A stretch of 64,000 nt of DNA from Agromyces protaetiae. GTDB taxonomy: Bacteria; Actinomycetota; Actinomycetes; Actinomycetales; Microbacteriaceae. How positions within the stretch are numbered: the stretch's first letter is position 1; each line of letters opens with the position of its first letter. The stretch covers positions 2,852,001 to 2,916,000 of the forward strand of contig NZ_CP035491.1 of the NCBI RefSeq assembly GCF_004135405.1, given 5' to 3'. The notes below the pieces were generated by a model, which was not told the origin of the DNA, ran no database searches, and saw only the letters and a list, made by a program, of their open reading frames with translations. Positions 50,123-59,381 of this stretch are shown in pieces. Position numbers and translations under genes: made by a program.

Positions 50123-51502
50123 TCAGTGCCCGCGTTCGGCGGGCAGGCCTTCGACCACGAGGGCCGCGAGGTCGCGGGCCGCATCGCGGGTCACCTCACG
50201 AAGCGTAGCCCAATGCACGACCGAACCCGCCGCGAGCTGCGGGTCGTACGGAATCCGCACGATCTCTCGCACGCGCGACGCGAAGTGCGCTTCGATCTCG
50301 TCGACCTTCACGAGGTGCGTACCCTGCGTCGCGAGGTTGATGGCGACGACGGCATTGCGGACGAGTTCGCCGTACCCGTTGGCTTCGAGCCAGGTGAGCG
50401 TTTCAGAGGCGAGGCGAGCCTCATCGACGCTGCCGCCCGACACGACGACGATCGAGTCGGCCCGCTGGAGCGTCGCGCGCATGACCGAATGCACGATGCC
50501 CGTGCCGCAATCGGTGAGGACGATCGAGTAGTACCGAGCCGCGAGACCCGCGACGATGTTGTAGTCGTCGTCGCCGAACGCCTCGGAGAGGTTCGGGTCG
50601 GTGTCGGAGGCGAGGATGTCGAGTCGGGTCTCATCGCGCGAGACGTAGGTCGAGAAGTCGGTGTAGCCGCCGATGGACGACGCCTTGTGGGCGACGTCGC
50701 GCACGGTCTCGCGCGTCTGCCGATCGATGCGTTCGGCGAGCGTGCCGCGGTCGGGGTTCGCGTCGATCGCGATGATGCGGTCGTCGCGCGCGTCGGCGAG
50801 GGCCATCCCGAGGAGCGTCGTGATGGTCGTCTTGCCGACGCCGCCCTTGCGCGTGAGCACGGGCACGAATCGGGCCCCGCCCTCGAACCGCTTGCCGATG
50901 CGCTCGTTCATGGCGCGGTGCGCGAGCACCTTCGGCGAGTCGCCGCGGTTCACGACGTGGAAGGTGGCCTCGTACAGGAATCGGTTGAAGCCGCCCTGCG
51001 GCGCCGGCCTGGTCGCTCGTGTGACGTCGATGAGCCGGTCGGCGGTGAGCGACTCGCTCGGTTCGGGGACTTCTGAGACGGATGTCTCGGCGTCGGTCGC
51101 TTCGGCGACGGCGACGGCGACGCTCGCGACATCGGTCGGCCCCGTGTTCGTGCGCCGGGTCGCGTCGGAGGCGAGGAGCGCGCCGTAGGGCGAGTCGTCG
51201 CGACGCACCGCACCGCGGTAGCTGCCGCCGGTCGCGATGACGTCGATCGAGTGCGTCGTCGGCGCACCCTCGACGACCGCGCCGGGGTTGATCGACACGT
51301 CGTCGATCGCGACGGCCGCTTCGTCGGCTGGCGCCTCGTGGAACGGCCTCGGCGGCAGGTCGACGCGGATGTTCAGGCTTTCGGGAAGGCTGCCCGCGGA
51401 GTGCGCCCCACCTTGCGGTGGAAGCTCGCCGCGGTCGACTCCGGTGCTTCGGCGACCGACCGCTCGCTCGCCGCTCTCTCCGGAACTCTGATCTTCAGCC
51501 AC
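50123..51502 (-). CDS. ESX-type MinD/ParA-like ATPase with long disordered N-terminus
   Basis: 459 aa from GTG 51502, chosen because GAGAGGGG precedes it. Residues 1 to about 180 are low-complexity and acidic. The ATPase part carries the deviant Walker A RKGGVGKTTITTLLG, AIDANPDRGTLAERI and LTDCGTGIVHSVM. The segment just before it (FNRFLYEATFHVVNRG) matches the region found in EspI-like, type VII secretion-associated MinD proteins. No ESX gene lies in the window. Function unknown; it may organise envelope machinery. Upstream of def, downstream of pyc, same strand. Confidence 0.8.
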   Translation of the reverse strand: MAEDQSSGESGERAVGRRSTGVDRGELPPQGGAHSAGSLPESLNIRVDLPPRPFHEAPADEAAVAIDDVSINPGAVVEGAPTTHSIDVIATGGSYRGAVRRDDSPYGALLASDATRRTNTGPTDVASVAVAVAEATDAETSVSEVPEPSESLTADRLIDVTRATRPAPQGGFNRFLYEATFHVVNRGDSPKVLAHRAMNERIGKRFEGGARFVPVLTRKGGVGKTTITTLLGMALADARDDRIIAIDANPDRGTLAERIDRQTRETVRDVAHKASSIGGYTDFSTYVSRDETRLDILASDTDPNLSEAFGDDDYNIVAGLAARYYSIVLTDCGTGIVHSVMRATLQRADSIVVVSGGSVDEARLASETLTWLEANGYGELVRNAVVAINLATQGTHLVKVDEIEAHFASRVREIVRIPYDPQLAAGSVVHWATLREVTRDAARDLAALVVEGLPAERGH

Positions 51503-51541
51503 CGAGACCCCTCTCGTCAGTGCCAATCCCCGGGGCCAAGC

Positions 51542-54500
51542 CTAGCGCGGACGCACCACCACGAGGAGGTCTCCGGCCTCGACCTGCTGCGTCTTCGGGA
51601 TCGCGACGCGCTCGATGACGCCCGCGACGGGGGTCGTGATCGCGGCCTCCATCTTCATCGCCTCGATCGACGCGACGGACTGACCGGCCGCGACTTCGGC
51701 GCCCGCTTCGACCTGAAGGGTCACCACGCCCGAGAAGGGCGCCGCGATCTGGCCCGGCTGCGAGGCATCCGCCTTCTCGGCTGCGCGCGTCTCGACCGTG
51801 ATCGAACGATCCCGCACGAACACCGGCCGAAGCTGGCCGTTCAAGATCGTCATGACGGTGCGCATGCCCTTGTCGTCGGCTTCGCCGATGGCCTCGAGAC
51901 CGGCGTAGAGCCGCACGCCCTTGTCGATCTCGACCGCGTGCTCGGCGCCCTGACGGAGGCCGTACAGGTAGTCGGCGGTGTCGACGACCGACAGGTCGCC
52001 GAACAGCTCGCGAATCTGCTCGAAGTGCCGCGTCGGCGCCGGGAAGAGCAGATGGTTGAGCGTCGCTCGTCGCGTGGCGCTGTCGGCCTCGAGCGCGTCG
52101 CGCTCGGCAGCGGTGAGTTCGGCGGTGCCGATGCGGATGTCTTTGCCCGCGAGCACCTTCGAGCGGAACGGCTCGGGCCATCCGCCGGGGAGGTCGCCCA
52201 GTTCGCCCGCCATGAAGCCCACGACCGAGTCGGGGATGTCGTACTTCTCGGGGTGGGCCTCGAAGTCGGCCGGGTCTGCCTTCACCGCGGCGAGGTGCAG
52301 CGCGAGGTCGCCGACGACCTTCGACGACGGCGTCACCTTGGGGATGCGCCCCAGGATGCGGTCGGCGGCGGCGTAGAGGTCTTCGATGAGTTCGAAGTCG
52401 TCGGCAAGCCCGAGCGCGATCGCCTGCTGACGCAGGTTCGAGAGCTGGCCGCCCGGGATCTCGTGGTGGTACACCCGGCCCGTCGGGCCCGGCAAACCCG
52501 ACTCGAACGGCTTGTACAGGCGGCGCACGGCCTCCCAATACGGTTCGAGGTCTGAGACCGCCGCGAGCGAGAGGCCCGTGTCGCGCTCGGTGTGTGCGAG
52601 GGCTGCGACGAGTGCGGAGGCCGACGGCTGACTCGTCGTGCCGGCCATCGGCGCGCTCGCGACGTCGACGGCGTCGACGCCTGCGGCGCTCGCGGCGAGG
52701 AGGGTCGCAAGCTGGCCGCCCGCGGTGTCGTGCGTGTGGAGGTGGACGGGCAGGTCGAAGCGCTCGCGGAGCGCGGCGACGAGCTTCGCGGCCGCAGCCG
52801 GGCGCAGGAGACCCGCCATGTCTTTGATGGCGAGGATGTGCGCGCCCGCGGCGACGATCTCGTCGGCGAGCCGCAGGTAGTAGTCGAGGGTGTAAAGGCC
52901 TTCGGCGGGGTCGAGCAGGTCGCCCGTGTAGCAGAGCGCGACCTCGGCGATCGAGCGACCCGTCTCGAGGACCGAGTCGATAGCCGGGCGCATCTGGTCG
53001 ACGTCGTTGAGCGCGTCGAAGATGCGGAAGATGTCGACGCCAGTGTCGGATGCCTCGCGCACGAACGCGTCGGCGACCTCGGTCGGGTACGGGGTGTACC
53101 CCACCGTGTTGCGCCCGCGCAGGAGCATCTGGATGTTGATGTTCGGCAGCGCCTCGCGGAGCGTGGCGAGCCGCTCCCACGGGTCTTCGCCGAGGAAGCG
53201 GAGGGCGACGTCGTACGTCGCGCCGCCCCACGCCTCGACCGACAGCAGGTCGGGCGTGAGCCGCGCGACGTACGGCGCGACCGCGACGAGGTCGCGTGTG
53301 CGCACGCGCGTCGCGAGGAGCGACTGATGCGCGTCGCGGAAGGTCGTCTCGGTGACCGCGAGCGGCGTCTGCGCGCGGAGCGCGGCGGCGAACCCGACCG
53401 GACCGAGCTCGAGCAGGCGCTGGCGCGAACCCGCCGGCGCGGGCGCCGACAGGTCGATCGCGGGCAGCTTCTCGACCGGATGGACGGTCGTCGGAGCGGG
53501 TCCGTTCGGCTGGTTCACCGTGACATCCGCGAGCCAGTTGAGGATCTTGGTGCCGCGGTCTTTCGAAACGCGGCCGCGCAGGAGCTGCGGGCGCTCGTCG
53601 ATGAACGACGTCGAGAGGTCGCCCGCGACGAACGCAGCGTCGTCGAGCACGGCCTGGAGGAACGGGATGTTCGTCGAGACGCCGCGGATGCGGAACTCGG
53701 CGAGGGCGCGCTTCGCGCGCGCGACGGCCGCCGGGTAGTCGCGGCCACGGCACGTGAGCTTCGCAAGCATCGAGTCGAAGTGCGGGCTGATCTGCGCACC
53801 CGGGTTGACCGTGCCGCCGTCGAGACGGATGCCCGCGCCGCCCGGTGAGCGGTACGTCGTGATCTTGCCCGTGTCGGGACGGAATCCGGCCGTCGGGTCT
53901 TCCGTCGTGATGCGGCACTGGAGCGCGGCGCCGCGGAGTCGGATATCGCCTTGCTGGAGGCCGAGTTCGGCGAGCGTCTCGCCCGCCGCGATGCGCATCT
54001 GCGCGACGACGAGGTCGACGTCGGTGACCTCTTCGGTCACGGTGTGCTCGACCTGGATGCGGGGGTTCATCTCGATGAACACGTGCTCGCCGGCGCGCTC
54101 GCCCGCGGTGTCGAGCAGGAACTCGACCGTGCCCGCGTTGACGTAGCCGATCGAGCGGGCGAATGCGATCGCGTCGCGGTAGAGCGACTGACGGACGTCG
54201 TCGGACAGGTTCGGCGCCGGCGCGATCTCGATGACCTTCTGATGGCGCCGCTGCACCGAGCAGTCGCGCTCGAAGAGGTGCACCGTGTCGCCCGTCGCGT
54301 CGGCGAGGATCTGCACCTCGATGTGACGCGGCCGGAGCACCGCCTGCTCGAGGAACATCGTCGGGTCGCCGAACGCGCTGTCGGCCTCGCGCATCGCCTC
54401 TTCGAGCGCGGGACGCAGGTCGTCGCGCGTGTTGACGCGGCGCATGCCGCGACCGCCGCCGCCCGCGACGGCCTTCGCGAAGATCGGGAAGCCGATCTCG

Positions 54501-54946
54501 TCGGCTTGCGCGACGAGCGCCTCGATGTCGCGCGACGGCGGCGTCGACTTCAGCACGGGGACGCCCGCGGCGATCGCGTGCTCCTTCGCCGTGACCTTGT
54601 TGCCCGCCATCTCGAGCACCTGCTTGGGCGGGCCGATGAAGGCGATGCCCGCTTCGGCGGCGGCCTGCGCGAGCTCGGGGTTCTCGGAGAGGAAGCCGTA
54701 GCCCGGGTAGATCGCGTCGGCGCCCGACTCCTGCGCGACTCGGATGATCTCGGAGACGTCGAGGTAGGCGCGCACCGGATGTCCCGGCTCGCCGATCTGG
54801 TAGGCCTCGTCGGCCTTCAACCGGTGCAGCGAATTGCGGTCTTCGAAGGGGTAGACCGCGACGGTCTTCGCCCCGACTTCGACCGCTGCGCGGAATGCGC
54901 GGATCGCGATTTCACCGCGGTTGGCAACCAGGATCTTCGAGAACAT
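51542..54946 (-). CDS. pyc: Pyruvate carboxylase
   Basis: 1134 aa from ATG 54946 (GGAAAGG upstream, product MFSKILVANRGEIAIRAF). Biotin carboxylase domain with FAKAVAGGGGRGMRRV and FIEMNPRIQVEHTVTE; carboxyltransferase domain with HLHTHDTAGGQLATLL and VDVASAPMAGTTSQP; C-terminal biotinyl domain with the biotin Lys in IEAMKMEAAI. Makes oxaloacetate from pyruvate and bicarbonate. Single-chain alpha4 form, complete. Confidence 0.97.
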   Translation of the reverse strand: MFSKILVANRGEIAIRAFRAAVEVGAKTVAVYPFEDRNSLHRLKADEAYQIGEPGHPVRAYLDVSEIIRVAQESGADAIYPGYGFLSENPELAQAAAEAGIAFIGPPKQVLEMAGNKVTAKEHAIAAGVPVLKSTPPSRDIEALVAQADEIGFPIFAKAVAGGGGRGMRRVNTRDDLRPALEEAMREADSAFGDPTMFLEQAVLRPRHIEVQILADATGDTVHLFERDCSVQRRHQKVIEIAPAPNLSDDVRQSLYRDAIAFARSIGYVNAGTVEFLLDTAGERAGEHVFIEMNPRIQVEHTVTEEVTDVDLVVAQMRIAAGETLAELGLQQGDIRLRGAALQCRITTEDPTAGFRPDTGKITTYRSPGGAGIRLDGGTVNPGAQISPHFDSMLAKLTCRGRDYPAAVARAKRALAEFRIRGVSTNIPFLQAVLDDAAFVAGDLSTSFIDERPQLLRGRVSKDRGTKILNWLADVTVNQPNGPAPTTVHPVEKLPAIDLSAPAPAGSRQRLLELGPVGFAAALRAQTPLAVTETTFRDAHQSLLATRVRTRDLVAVAPYVARLTPDLLSVEAWGGATYDVALRFLGEDPWERLATLREALPNINIQMLLRGRNTVGYTPYPTEVADAFVREASDTGVDIFRIFDALNDVDQMRPAIDSVLETGRSIAEVALCYTGDLLDPAEGLYTLDYYLRLADEIVAAGAHILAIKDMAGLLRPAAAAKLVAALRERFDLPVHLHTHDTAGGQLATLLAASAAGVDAVDVASAPMAGTTSQPSASALVAALAHTERDTGLSLAAVSDLEPYWEAVRRLYKPFESGLPGPTGRVYHHEIPGGQLSNLRQQAIALGLADDFELIEDLYAAADRILGRIPKVTPSSKVVGDLALHLAAVKADPADFEAHPEKYDIPDSVVGFMAGELGDLPGGWPEPFRSKVLAGKDIRIGTAELTAAERDALEADSATRRATLNHLLFPAPTRHFEQIRELFGDLSVVDTADYLYGLRQGAEHAVEIDKGVRLYAGLEAIGEADDKGMRTVMTILNGQLRPVFVRDRSITVETRAAEKADASQPGQIAAPFSGVVTLQVEAGAEVAAGQSVASIEAMKMEAAITTPVAGVIERVAIPKTQQVEAGDLLVVVRPR

Positions 54947-55024
54947 TCGGGCCTTTCCGAATCGGGGTTTCCGCACAGCGAACATTTAGGTATCGCCGGA
55001 GGTCTAAAGGTAACGTATCTGTTC

Positions 55025-55869
55025 GTGCACGTTCTCTCCGTCAGCTCCCTGAAAGGCGGCGTCGGCAAGACCACGGTGACCCTCGGATTGGCGTCGGCGG
55101 CCTTCGCCCGCGGCGTCCGAACCCTCGTCGTCGACCTCGACCCGCAGTCCGATGTGTCGACGGGAATGGACATCCACGTCGCCGGCCACTTGAACGTGGC
55201 CGACGTCCTCGCGTCCCCCAAAGAGAAGATCGTGCGCTCGGCGATCGCCCCGAGCGGGTGGGCGAAGTCCAACCCCGGCTCGACGATCGACGTCATGATC
55301 GGCAGCCCCGCCGCGATCAACTTCGACGGCCCGCACCCCTCGATCCGCGACATCTGGAAGCTCGAAGAAGCGCTCGCCAACGTCGAGAACGACTACGAGC
55401 TCGTGCTCATCGACTGCGCGCCCTCGCTCAACGCCCTCACGCGCACCGCGTGGGCCGCGAGCGACCGCGTCGCCGTCGTCACCGAGCCCGGCCTGTTCTC
55501 GGTCGCCGCAGCCGACCGCGCGCTCCGCGCGATCGAGGAGATCCGACGCGGCCTCTCCCCGCGCCTCCAGCCGCTCGGCATCATCGTGAACCGCGCCCGC
55601 GTGCAGTCGCTCGAGCACCAGTTCCGCATCAAAGAGCTCCGCGACATGTTCGGGCCGCTCGTGCTCTCCCCCAGCTCCCCGAGCGCACGTCGCTCCAGCA
55701 GGCGCAGGGCGCCGCGAAGCCGCTCCACATGTGGCCCGGCGAGAGTGCCGAAGAGATGTCGGCGAACTTCGACCAGCTCCTCGAGCGCGTGCTGCGCACC
55801 GCGCGCATCGGCGAGTACGCGGGCGAGCCCCTGTCGGGCGCGCTCGAGGTCGAGTCACCCGCGGTGTGA
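55025..55869 (+). CDS. ParA-family ATPase without a ParB partner, frameshifted in this sequence
   Basis: GTG 55025 gives VHVLSVSSLKGGVGKTTVTL (deviant Walker A), LVVDLDPQSDVSTGM and LIDCAPSLNALTRTA. After FGPLVLSP the frame shifts; one more C in 55668-55672 restores QLPERTSLQQAQGAAKPLH and 281 aa. No parB follows. TAACGT ten bases upstream fits a -10 box for a leaderless message. Similar orphan ParA proteins position cargo on the nucleoid or at poles; the cargo is unknown. Divergent from pyc. Confidence 0.87.
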
Positions 55870-55876
55870 CGGGCGC

Positions 55877-55905
55877 CGAGGCATCCTGAATCATGGGATG
55901 CCTCG
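55877..55905 (+). terminator. Terminator-like hairpin of two facing GGATGCCTCG copies after parA
   Basis: CGAGGCATCC (55877-55886) and GGATGCCTCG (55896-55905) form a perfect 10-bp stem with a 9-base loop, seven bases after the parA stop. No T-run. Confidence 0.6.
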
Positions 55906-56020
55906 TCGGCCGGCTCCTGCGGCCGGGTGCGCACCGCCGCCCTCGGCAGCCATCGGCGACCTCACGGTGTCAGCGCATGCCGACACGGCGCGAGCCGTGT
56001 TCACGCGCGTTCTGCGTTCG

Positions 56021-56575
56021 TCAGGAAATGCGGCGCGTCTTCGAGGTGCGGCGCGCCGCGAGCTCGTCGATCGGGTCGACGGCCTGCGTGTCGAGCTCGA
56101 CGAGCGTCGACTCGACCTCGCGCAGCACCTTGCCGACCGCGATGCCGAAGACGCCCTGGCCGCGGTTCACGAGGTCGATGACCTCGTCGTCGGACGTGCA
56201 CAGGTAGACGCTCGCGCCGTCGCTCATGAGCGTGGTCTGCGCGAGGTCTTGCACGCCCGCCTCGCGGAGTTGCTGGACGGCCGTGCGGATCTGCTGCAGA
56301 GAGATGCCCGTGTCGAGCAGCCGCTTGACGAGCTTCAGCACGAGGATGTCGCGGAAGCCGTACAGGCGCTGCGAACCCGACCCCTGAGCCGACTGGACGG
56401 TCGGCTCGACGAGCTCGGTACGGGCCCAGTAGTCGAGTTGGCGGTAGCTGATGCCCGCTGCGCGGGCCGCGACGGCACCCCGGTAGCCGGTGCCTTCGTC
56501 ATGCTCGGGAAGACCGTCGGTGAAGAGCAGGCCGAGGTCGTAACGCGCCCCTGCACTCCGCTCGAGCTCACTCAT
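56021..56575 (-). CDS. MerR-family regulator (Rv1830-like)
   Basis: 184 aa from ATG 56575, set by GAGGGG upstream; the frame remains open further upstream but without a start signal. HTH: YRGAVAARAAGISYRQLDYW, ARTELVEPTV, then the MerR wing (GSQRLYGFRDILVLKLVKRL). The C-terminal part after residue 110 is the effector/dimer region and contains a Cys in VYLCTSDDEV. It pairs with the FtsR-like gene upstream, as Rv1828/Rv1830 do. Confidence 0.88.
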   Translation of the reverse strand: MSELERSAGARYDLGLLFTDGLPEHDEGTGYRGAVAARAAGISYRQLDYWARTELVEPTVQSAQGSGSQRLYGFRDILVLKLVKRLLDTGISLQQIRTAVQQLREAGVQDLAQTTLMSDGASVYLCTSDDEVIDLVNRGQGVFGIAVGKVLREVESTLVELDTQAVDPIDELAARRTSKTRRIS

Positions 56576-56682
56576 CGATCCGCCCCTCACTCGACCGCCG
56601 GGACTCGGCGGCACATCCCCCACGCTACCGACGGCGACGGCGACGGCCAAACACATCCGGCCGATCGTCACGGCGTGTCGCG

Positions 56683-57369
56683 CTATCGACCGAGCCGCGC
56701 GATCGATTGCCGCAGGACGGTCGCGTGGATCGTCTCGAGATGACGACCGAGCTCGCGTGCGCGCTCGACGGTGCGCGCCTTGTCGGCCGGGTCGCCGCGG
56801 CGAGAAGGCGCGATCGCCCGCTCGACGAGGGCCGCTTCGCGTTCCGCCGCGACGCGCACCGTGCGGAGGTGCCGCGGCTCGATGCCGACCGACCGGAGCG
56901 CCGCGATCGCCTCGATCACGTCGAGCGCCTCTTCGCCGTAGAGCTCGGCGGGCGGCAGGATGCCGGCCGACACGGCCTCGTCGACGAGCGTCGGCGACGC
57001 CCCCGCCTCACGGGCGAGGTCTTCGCGCCGGAACCGCCGCGGCGCCGCGGGTGCCGCCGCCGTCGCGGTCGGCAGGGCGGGTGTGCGCCCCTCGTCGATC
57101 GATGCGAGGTGCGCCCGGATGACCTTGAGCGGCAGGTAGTGGTCGCGCTGCATCGACAGCACGAACGCGATGCGCTCGACATCGGCCGAGGCGAACTTCC
57201 GGTACCCGGCGGGCGTGCGCGCAGGCGCGACGAGCCCTTGCTCTTCGAGGAATCGGAGCTTCGAGGGCGTGAGGTCGGGGAACTCGGGCTGCAGACGCGC
57301 GAGCACTTGACCGATGCCGAGAAGCGGCGCAGCGCCGCTCGGAACCCGGGAGGCGGCGGCGCGAGCCAC
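56683..57369 (-). CDS. ftsR: FtsR-like MerR-family regulator (Rv1828-like)
   Basis: 228 aa. N-terminal LGIGQVLARLQPEFPDLTPS, then KLRFLEEQGLVAPARTPAGYRKF is the Rv1828-type MerR domain. A second winged-helix-like part (FRREDLAREAGASPTLVDEA) follows from about residue 110. In Corynebacterium FtsR activates ftsZ and in M. tuberculosis Rv1828 binds its own operon. The GTG overlaps the FHA gene stop by one base. Confidence 0.87.
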   Translation of the reverse strand: MARAAASRVPSGAAPLLGIGQVLARLQPEFPDLTPSKLRFLEEQGLVAPARTPAGYRKFASADVERIAFVLSMQRDHYLPLKVIRAHLASIDEGRTPALPTATAAAPAAPRRFRREDLAREAGASPTLVDEAVSAGILPPAELYGEEALDVIEAIAALRSVGIEPRHLRTVRVAAEREAALVERAIAPSRRGDPADKARTVERARELGRHLETIHATVLRQSIARLGR

Positions 57370-57866
57370 TATCCGCCCGCCACCTGGGCGAGGTCGCGGC
57401 GAGAGGCGTAGAACGTGAGCCGGTACTTGCCGATCTGCACCTCGGCGCCGTCGGACAGGAGCGCGGTCTCGATGCGCACCCCGTCGAAGTACGTCCCGTT
57501 CAAGGAGCTCAGGTCTTTGACCTCGAACGCCGTGCGATGGCGGAGGAACTCGGCGTGTTTGCGGGAGACCGTGACGTCGTCGAGGAAGATGTCGGCGTCG
57601 GGGTGACGCCCGACGGTCGTGACGTCTTGGTCGAGCAGGAATCGGGCACCCAGATTCGGACCGCGGCGGACGATGAGCAGCGCCGACCCGGAAGGCAACG
57701 CGCCGATCGCCTCGAGCTCTTCGGCCGAGACGTCGGCGTCGAGCGCGCTGAGCTGCGCGGCCGCCTCACGGCTGAACCCGATGGTGGTGTCGTCGTGTTC
57801 GTGCGCGCGCACGGACTCGCCGCCCCCCAGCGTGCCTCCGGTCTGCGTGTCGTCGGAATCCACCAC
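57369..57866 (-). CDS. garA: GarA/OdhI-like FHA-domain protein
   Basis: 165 aa from GTG 57866 (GGGAGG six bases upstream); the GTG next to it is equally usable. C-terminal FHA domain about residues 70-155: TTVGRHPDADIFLDDVTVSR, then KHAEF and SLNGTYFDG. The N-terminal tail carries DDTTIGF with Thr27-Thr28, matching the ETT-type phosphosite of GarA/OdhI. Phosphorylated by PknG/PknB, GarA binds its own tail and releases 2-oxoglutarate dehydrogenase and glutamate dehydrogenase. Follows pgsA by two bases. Confidence 0.88.
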   Translation of the reverse strand: MVDSDDTQTGGTLGGGESVRAHEHDDTTIGFSREAAAQLSALDADVSAEELEAIGALPSGSALLIVRRGPNLGARFLLDQDVTTVGRHPDADIFLDDVTVSRKHAEFLRHRTAFEVKDLSSLNGTYFDGVRIETALLSDGAEVQIGKYRLTFYASRRDLAQVAGG

Positions 57867-57868
57867 GG

Positions 57869-58492
57869 CTAACCTCCCTGCTCCAGCGTATCGGATGCAG
57901 CGTCGGGCGCCACCCGCGGAATGCGGATGACGCGAGCGGTCTCGATCGCGTAGATGAACCCCGCCCACCAATAGAGGAACGCCCCCCAGAGCGTGATCGC
58001 CCAGCCCGCCGGTTGGCTCACGATCTCGACGGCGGGGAACGCGTAGCCGAGCATGATGACGGGCAGTCCGGTGAAGAGCGCGAACGTGGCGACCTTGCCG
58101 AGCTGATGCACCGGGAGCGGCCCGTAGCCGTGGTTGGCGAGGACGACTCCGAGGCCGAGCAGGACGACGTCGCGCAGGACGATGACGGCGACGAGCCACC
58201 ACGGCACGAGATCGCGCGCCGCGAGGCCGATGAGCGCGGCGAAGATGTAGAGGCGGTCCGCGGCGGGATCGAGCAATTGCCCGAGGCGCGTGATCTGGCC
58301 GAGCCTGCGCGCGAGGAATCCGTCGAGGAGGTCGGTCAGACTCGCCGTCACGAGGACGACGAGCGCGGGGATGTAGTCGCCCTCGACGAGGAGCCACAGG
58401 AACACCGGCACGAGCGCGAGGCGGAGCATCGAGAGCACGTTCGGGATCGTCCAGATCCGCGTGCTCACGGCCTTCGGCTCGTCGGCACCCAC
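57869..58492 (-). CDS. pgsA: CDP-alcohol phosphatidyltransferase (PgsA-like)
   Basis: 207 aa, GTG start. The CDP-alcohol motif D-x2-DG-x2-AR-x8-G-x3-D-x3-D reads DLLDGFLARR then GQLLDPAADR. About five membrane helices. Likely phosphatidylglycerophosphate or cardiolipin-type synthase; Rv1822 (PgsA2) heads the same cluster in mycobacteria. First gene of pgsA-garA-ftsR. Confidence 0.88.
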   Translation of the reverse strand: MGADEPKAVSTRIWTIPNVLSMLRLALVPVFLWLLVEGDYIPALVVLVTASLTDLLDGFLARRLGQITRLGQLLDPAADRLYIFAALIGLAARDLVPWWLVAVIVLRDVVLLGLGVVLANHGYGPLPVHQLGKVATFALFTGLPVIMLGYAFPAVEIVSQPAGWAITLWGAFLYWWAGFIYAIETARVIRIPRVAPDAASDTLEQGG

Positions 58493-58513
58493 GGTGCGAT
58501 CCTATCGACGCCG

Positions 58514-58519
58514 TAGAAT
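58514..58519 (+). promoter_or_regulatory. -10 box TAGAAT for a leaderless DUF1295 message
   Basis: TAGAAT ends seven bases before the GTG at 58527 and no ribosome site is present, the standard geometry of leaderless actinobacterial genes. It sits in the 34-bp gap to the divergent pgsA. Confidence 0.6.
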
Positions 58520-58526
58520 CCGACCC

Positions 58527-59351
58527 GTGAACCCCCTCGTCGCGTGTCTCATCCTCTGCGCCGTCATCGCTGCCGCCACCTGGATCACCTCGGTGGTCAC
58601 GAACGAGCACTCATGGGTCGATCGGATCTGGTCGATCGCGCCCGTCGCGTACGCCTGGATCCTCGCCGCCGGAGGCGGACTCGAGCCGCGTCTCGTGCTC
58701 ATGGCGGCGCTCGTCACGCTCTGGGGCATCCGCCTGACGTTCAATTTCGCGCGCAAGGGCGGCTATCGTCCCGGGGCCGGCGAGGACTATCGCTGGGCGG
58801 TGCTTCGCGGGCGGATGCCTCGGCCCGCCTTCGAGGTCTTCAACCTGCTGTTCATCGCGGGCTTCCAGAACGCGCTCATCCTCGCGTTCTGCCTCCCGCT
58901 CTGGACGGCGAGCGAGGGGTCGCGCCCGCTCGGCGGCTGGGACATCCTGCTCGCCGCCGTCTTCGTCGCGTTCCTCGCGGGCGAGACGATCGCCGACCAG
59001 CAGCAGTGGGAGTTCCACCGGTGGAAGGCCGCGGAGCGGGCAGCGGGCCGCGTACCCGAGCCGGGCTTCGTGCAGACGGGGCTCTGGCGGTTCTCGCGGC
59101 ACCCGAACTTCTTCTTCGAGCAGGCCCAGTGGTGGGTCTTCTACGGCTTCGCCGTCACCGCGACGGGCGTGTGGCTGCACTGGACGCTCGTGGGCGCGGT
59201 CGCCCTCAGCGGACTGTTCATCGGCTCGACGATCTTCACCGAGAGCCTGACCCGCGCCAAGTACGCGGACTACGACGCGTACCGCAAGCGCACGTCGATG
59301 CTCGTGCCCTGGTTCGCGAAGCGGCGCGAGCCGAGCCCCGAGCCGGTCTGA
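58527..59351 (+). CDS. DUF1295 membrane protein (steroid-reductase/ICMT-like fold)
   Basis: 274 aa from GTG 58527. About six helices, and the family-typical C-terminal GLWRFSRHPNFFFEQAQWWV and RAKYADYDAYRKRTSMLVPW. The fold is shared by 5-alpha steroid reductases and isoprenylcysteine methyltransferases. Bacterial DUF1295 members have no assigned reaction; NAD(P)H-dependent reduction is a guess. Confidence 0.87.
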   Translation: MNPLVACLILCAVIAAATWITSVVTNEHSWVDRIWSIAPVAYAWILAAGGGLEPRLVLMAALVTLWGIRLTFNFARKGGYRPGAGEDYRWAVLRGRMPRPAFEVFNLLFIAGFQNALILAFCLPLWTASEGSRPLGGWDILLAAVFVAFLAGETIADQQQWEFHRWKAAERAAGRVPEPGFVQTGLWRFSRHPNFFFEQAQWWVFYGFAVTATGVWLHWTLVGAVALSGLFIGSTIFTESLTRAKYADYDAYRKRTSMLVPWFAKRREPSPEPV

Positions 59352-59381
59352 GCATCGAGAGCGGTCGAACGGTCAGAACGG

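Noticed and set aside
53951..56743. Apparent 930-residue protein fused to ParA
   Set aside because: The first 358 codons are antisense to pyc. The true ParA starts at GTG 55025, and the part after the frame break is noise.
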